From assembly GCA_963533935.1 (NCBI GenBank), contig CAUSQL010000035.1, positions 1 to 15,441 of the forward strand: a DNA stretch of 15,441 nucleotides, given 5' to 3'. Below, one piece after another: positions 12,467 through 15,441 of this stretch. The position numbers and the translations under genes are program-made. The notes beneath the pieces were generated by a model. The model was given only the letters and a program-made list of their open reading frames with translations, was not told the DNA's origin and searched no databases. The stretch's first letter is position 1; the number at the start of each line of letters is the position of its first letter. Origin of the DNA: CAUSKK01 sp963533935. Lineage in GTDB: Bacteria > Pseudomonadota > Gammaproteobacteria > Cardiobacteriales > Cardiobacteriaceae.

Positions 12467-14254
12467 TTACTGTTTTTCACCGCTGTAGGTGCCGAGGCCC
12501 TTGGTGTTGTAGAAGGTGCCGCCGAGGGCTTCCGCCTGGTCGCCGTAGAAGTAGCCACTGGTGCGGGACTCGTTGTTCTGGGCCGGGCCGATTTGCAGGC
12601 CGTCGTAGCTCATGCCGGCGCTGAACCTATTGCCGTTGATGGCCATATCGTTGAAGTTCTCATTGACCTGGGCATCGGGAACGCTGATGTTCAGGTTCAT
12701 TTTCTTCTGGCTGAAGTCCACCTGGGCGCTGGAACGGCCGTTCTTAATGGTGGTGTCGTCGTAGCCGCTATAGCTGGCTGAACCCTGGTAATTGGCCGTG
12801 CCGCTGACCGGCATGTTTTCGCTCCTTTCACCCACCACATAGGCGCCATTGACCGGCACGGTGCCGAAAAGACCGCCCACATTGCTGCTGCCAGTGAAAT
12901 GCACCGCCTTACCGCGGTCGCTGATGGCATTGACCTGGCTGTTAATTTTCACTTGGCCCGTCGTTCCCATAATTTCGATGGTGCCGGCGTCGTGGTTCGT
13001 CAAATTACGGTCCGTAGGAATTTGCAGCTCGCCGACCGCTTCACCATTAATCCAAAACATCCGCACCTGATCCTTAAATTTAATGGTATCCGGTGAAGAT
13101 GACGGCGTGATGGGGCCGCTGAATTGGCCGTAGGCCTTGCTGGCGCTGGAGGAGGTGGCCAGCTGATAGCCCAGGGCCTTGGTGCCGATAACGCCGCTAC
13201 CCTCGCCATCGGTGGGTGCCGGTCGAGCAGTGGCGGTGGGTGCTGCGGTGGCCGTTGGTGCAGCTGTTATGGTCGGCGCGGCGGTCGCCGTGGCTGAAGG
13301 GGCAGCCGTAGTGCTTGGTGCTACAGTCGCCGTTGGTGAAGGCGCTACGGTTGCCGACGCGGTCGGAGTAGCAGCAGCGGTGGACGAAGGGGCAGTTGTG
13401 GCAGTCGGGCTCGGTGTCGCCGTCGCGGTTGGGATTGCTGAACTGCTTGGCGATGGAACAGCGGTGGCGGTAGGCGAAGGCCCGGTTGTGGCCGTTGGAC
13501 TTGGCGCCACCGTTACGGTTGGTGAAGGAGCTGCCGTAACTGATACGGTTGGCGAAGGAACGACCGTGGGCGTTGCTGGGCCACTGGGTGAGGGAACAGC
13601 TGTAGCTGTTGGACTCGGCGCGGCCGTTGCGGTTGATGAAGGTGCTACGGTTGGAGTGGCTGAGGCGCTCGGCGATGGGGCAGCGGTAGTAGTTGGTGAA
13701 GGAGCAACGGTTGCGGTCGGGGTTACGGGAGCACTCGGCAATGGGGCAGCCGTGGCCGTTGGGCTTGGTGCCGCCGTCGCAGTAGGTGAAGGCGTCCCCG
13801 TTGTGGTTGGTGAGGGAACTGCAGTAACGGTGGCCGTTGGCATTGCCGTCGTAGTTGGCACCAAGGTTGTGGTTGGGACGGCCGTCGGCATGGGGATAAA
13901 GCCGGCGCCACCGCCGGAACCATTGCTGCCACCGGCGTTGCTGCTGCCGCCGTTGTTGCTGGAATTATTGCTGCCGGAATTGCTAGCACCGGAATTGCCG
14001 CTGCCACCCGTATTGCCGTTGCTACCAGCATTGTTATTACCACCAGAGTTTGCATTGCCCACATTATTACCACTGTTATTGGGAGTAACGCTGGGAATCG
14101 CGCTCGGATTGGGATTATTAGCATTTGGGCTGGTTTTTGGGGCAACGTTGTAGCCCTCGGGAACAAAAACCGATAGGCCGGCGGGGGTTTCTGAACCGCC
14201 GCCGCAGGCGGTGAGTAGGGCCAGGCTTAGGCTGGCTAGAGTGAATTTTTTCAT
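12467..14254 (-). CDS. Surface lipoprotein with Asn/Gly and Pro/Thr stalk and TbpB-like beta-barrel domain
   Basis: The product is 595 residues. The signal ends in the lipobox LLTAC, with the lipidated cysteine at 17. Then come an Asn/Gly/Ser-rich segment (about 58-118), a long Pro/Thr/Ala/Ser segment (about 119-348) of loose PSPTATA units, and a globular part (about 350-595). The last 115 residues resemble the TbpB B/D beta-barrel domain: MPVSGTANYQGSASY, SAQVDFSQKKMNLNI, DMAINGNRF, and the closing GYFYGDQAEALGGTF. Proteins of this kind are often moved to the cell surface by Slam translocases and bind host iron or haem proteins or other ligands. No Slam gene is in the window and the ligand is unknown. 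GGAG lies five bases before the ATG. The gene downstream of which it lies is its paralogue. Confidence 0.85.
   Translation of the reverse strand: MKKFTLASLSLALLTACGGGSETPAGLSVFVPEGYNVAPKTSPNANNPNPSAIPSVTPNNSGNNVGNANSGGNNNAGSNGNTGGSGNSGASNSGSNNSSNNGGSSNAGGSNGSGGGAGFIPMPTAVPTTTLVPTTTAMPTATVTAVPSPTTTGTPSPTATAAPSPTATAAPLPSAPVTPTATVAPSPTTTAAPSPSASATPTVAPSSTATAAPSPTATAVPSPSGPATPTVVPSPTVSVTAAPSPTVTVAPSPTATTGPSPTATAVPSPSSSAIPTATATPSPTATTAPSSTAAATPTASATVAPSPTATVAPSTTAAPSATATAAPTITAAPTATAAPTATARPAPTDGEGSGVIGTKALGYQLATSSSASKAYGQFSGPITPSSSPDTIKFKDQVRMFWINGEAVGELQIPTDRNLTNHDAGTIEIMGTTGQVKINSQVNAISDRGKAVHFTGSSNVGGLFGTVPVNGAYVVGERSENMPVSGTANYQGSASYSGYDDTTIKNGRSSAQVDFSQKKMNLNISVPDAQVNENFNDMAINGNRFSAGMSYDGLQIGPAQNNESRTSGYFYGDQAEALGGTFYNTKGLGTYSGEKQ
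13211..14083. repeat. Low-complexity coding repeats (stalk of the lipoprotein)
   Basis: Positions 13901-14083 encode the Asn/Gly/Ser-rich part, and 13211-13900 encode about 230 residues that are almost all P, T, A, S or V. The DNA repeats are imperfect, with recurring GTTGGTGAAGG-like and GCGGTTGCCGT-like strings on the given strand, so the array is old or selected at the amino-acid level rather than freshly expanded. Confidence 0.8.
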
Positions 14255-14272
14255 ATTACTCCATTAATAATA

Positions 14273-14298
14273 ATAAAAGGCTCCCTTGCGGGAGCCTT
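14273..14298 (-). terminator. Rho-independent terminator of the second lipoprotein gene
   Basis: GGCTCCC (14279-14285), loop TTGC, GGGAGCC (14290-14296). Read leftward, it is followed by TTTTATTATTATTA. It lies 13 bp past the stop at 14312 and just before the ribosome site of the first lipoprotein gene, so the two lipoprotein genes are probably separate transcription units, or only read-through connects them. Confidence 0.85.
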
Positions 14299-14311
14299 GG
14301 ACTAAAGCAGT

Positions 14312-15441
14312 TTAGTTATCCTGCTTGGTATTTAGATAGGTTCCGGAACCATCGTTGCCGTAGTAAGTGCCACCGATGGCGTCACCATACTGACCGTAGA
14401 AGAAACCGCCAGTCTGTGGTGAAGTTACGTTAGGAGCATTGGTTGCACTACCCAGGTTAAAGTTATTGGTTCCCTGGCCAGTGCTCTGGAAGTGATTGCC
14501 GTTGATGGCCAAGTCATTCCAGGTGTAATCAACAACTGGTGCACCGCTGGCCGGGTCAGGAATATTCACATTAAGGTTTTTAATCACCTTATTGCCAAAG
14601 TCCACTTCCGCCCTTGAAGTACCACTCAAAATATCAGTGCTATTGAACTTGCCATAGGTGGCCTCACCGGCGTATTTAGCCAATGCGGTCGGTATGGGGT
14701 TAGTTCTAGGCATATTTACTTCGTTGGTTACATCACCGTGTACGTTCACCAAACTATAGTTCATATTTGGCGTGGCCAATGGTACTGGTAGACCAGTTAC
14801 CAATGGTTTAGCAACGCCAGCTATGTGAATGCTCTGGGCATACTTCGTCTTGTTGCTATCGTCAGCAACTAGAGTCTTAACCTTAGAGTTATATTGCGAA
14901 ACGTCAACCGGCACATTAATTGGTGTGGGCGCAACACCTTTAATATTTAGAGAAGTCCGGCCATCTTGATTCTTACTACCTAGATAGCTGATTTGCTCTC
15001 TAGCAGTTCCACTGCCCTCAACGTGGATTTCCAAACCGTCGTCGCCTATGGCCACATTAGCAGTGTTGTTATTACTACCGTCAGAGAAGGTCATGCCCCC
15101 CTCGACAACCATGGCGGCATATGGACTTGGATCGCCAATATTTCCATAGCTAATGGTATTGCCAAACTGATCTTTAGTGCTGGACACACCCATGTAGGAT
15201 TGTTCACCGGAAATACCACTTTGACCTTGGTAAACCAGGGTGCCGTTATGGCCACCGGAAATTGGTGATGCCGTTGGTGCTGGGGTTCCGGTCGGTGCCC
15301 CAGTTGGTAATGTGGTGGGCGTACTTGTGGGCGCTGGAGTTCCCGTTGGCGCGGTAGTCGGACTTGGGCCAGTGGTTGGAGCCGTTGTTGGAGCCGTTGT
15401 TGGAGCCGTTGTTGGAGCCGTTGTTGGAGCCGTTGTTGGAG
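14312..15441 (-). CDS. Second TbpB-like surface lipoprotein, 5' end outside the window
   Basis: The frame stays open from the stop at 14312 to the window edge. A methionine codon at 15191-15193 is internal, because Pro/Thr-rich coding continues upstream of it: SGEQSY, GGHNGTLVYQGQ, then PTGAPTGTPAPT, then perfect PTTA repeats to 15441. About 375 residues are visible; the signal and lipobox lie beyond the edge. The C-terminal domain matches the neighbour at 12467-14254: SRAEVDFGNKVIKNLNVNI, DLAINGNHF, and GGFFYGQYGDAIGGTYY. It is therefore a paralogue with the same stalk-plus-barrel design, presumably a surface lipoprotein. Local GC is 43% over 14881-15000 (52 of 120), well below the purK region. 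The ligand is unknown. Confidence 0.8.
   Translation of the reverse strand, partial: PTTAPTTAPTTAPTTAPTTAPTTGPSPTTAPTGTPAPTSTPTTLPTGAPTGTPAPTASPISGGHNGTLVYQGQSGISGEQSYMGVSSTKDQFGNTISYGNIGDPSPYAAMVVEGGMTFSDGSNNNTANVAIGDDGLEIHVEGSGTAREQISYLGSKNQDGRTSLNIKGVAPTPINVPVDVSQYNSKVKTLVADDSNKTKYAQSIHIAGVAKPLVTGLPVPLATPNMNYSLVNVHGDVTNEVNMPRTNPIPTALAKYAGEATYGKFNSTDILSGTSRAEVDFGNKVIKNLNVNIPDPASGAPVVDYTWNDLAINGNHFQSTGQGTNNFNLGSATNAPNVTSPQTGGFFYGQYGDAIGGTYYGNDGSGTYLNTKQDN
15378..15441. repeat. 12-bp tandem repeat encoding PTTA units
   Basis: The unit GGAGCCGTTGTT is repeated exactly at 15378, 15390, 15402, 15414 and 15426, with a partial sixth copy at 15438 cut by the window edge. The period is in frame, so copy-number change would lengthen or shorten the stalk without breaking the reading frame. 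Confidence 0.95.

Noticed and set aside
13179..14153. A 324-codon rightward open frame rich in Val, Ala and Gly
   Set aside because: It is the antisense of the Pro/Thr-rich stalk; the repetitive, stop-poor DNA creates it automatically. It has no ribosome site and its composition mirrors the real gene.
15191..15193. The methionine codon here as the start of the second lipoprotein
   Set aside because: The frame continues upstream with Pro/Thr-rich coding sequence and PTTA repeats to the window edge, so this methionine is internal.

Overview
The window looks like a gammaproteobacterial chromosome segment. Spot counts in coding DNA give about 60% GC, and the genes are ordinary housekeeping genes: yajC-secD-secF, a cstA-type transporter, apt, a yccA-like gene, purK-purE, an OsmC-family protein and a DUF1176 protein. 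At the right end are two surface-lipoprotein genes with TbpB-like beta-barrel domains. A member of the Cardiobacteriales is my guess from memory and is not proven by anything here. I see no tRNA, rRNA, CRISPR array, transposase or phage gene.

Layout, left to right. 1-44 is the tail of a rightward gene. 45-404 is a repeat-filled gap. 405-980 and 1202-1744 are two tandemly duplicated leftward genes for secreted Sel1-like repeat proteins, each with its own near-identical terminator. 1896-2384 is a leftward OsmC-family gene. 2596-5774 is the leftward Sec accessory operon yajC-secD-secF, with a 1-nt overlap and a 6-nt gap between genes. 5927-7420 is a leftward short CstA-family transporter, preceded by a 53-residue protein gene (7648-7809) and a DUF1176 gene (7884-8924). 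An AT-rich (about 30% GC) divergent promoter region follows. 9221-10438 holds rightward apt and yccA, ending in a strong terminator. 10700-12270 is leftward purK-purE, in the reverse of the E. coli order and resembling Bacteroidetes versions. 12467-15441 holds two leftward lipoprotein genes with long Pro/Thr-rich stalks; the second runs off the window inside a 12-bp tandem repeat.

The most striking non-coding signal is a family of long intergenic palindromes. Their outer arms carry the 9-mer GGGCGCTTC / GAAGCGCCC and their inner arms TGTATGTA / TACATACA. I counted seven GGGCGCTTC and six GAAGCGCCC, all outside genes, in gaps next to the 3' ends of transcription units. The variable bases of the two arms change together from copy to copy. 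None is followed by a U-tract, so they are not ordinary intrinsic terminators, although the genuine terminator after yccA is built on the same 8-bp stem. They recur with two other short motifs (TAAATACANNCGGGCG and TTTACCGACGG), so the gaps are mosaics of repeat modules. The elements could be REP/BIME-like, DNA-uptake related, or mRNA 3'-end structures; the sequence alone does not decide.
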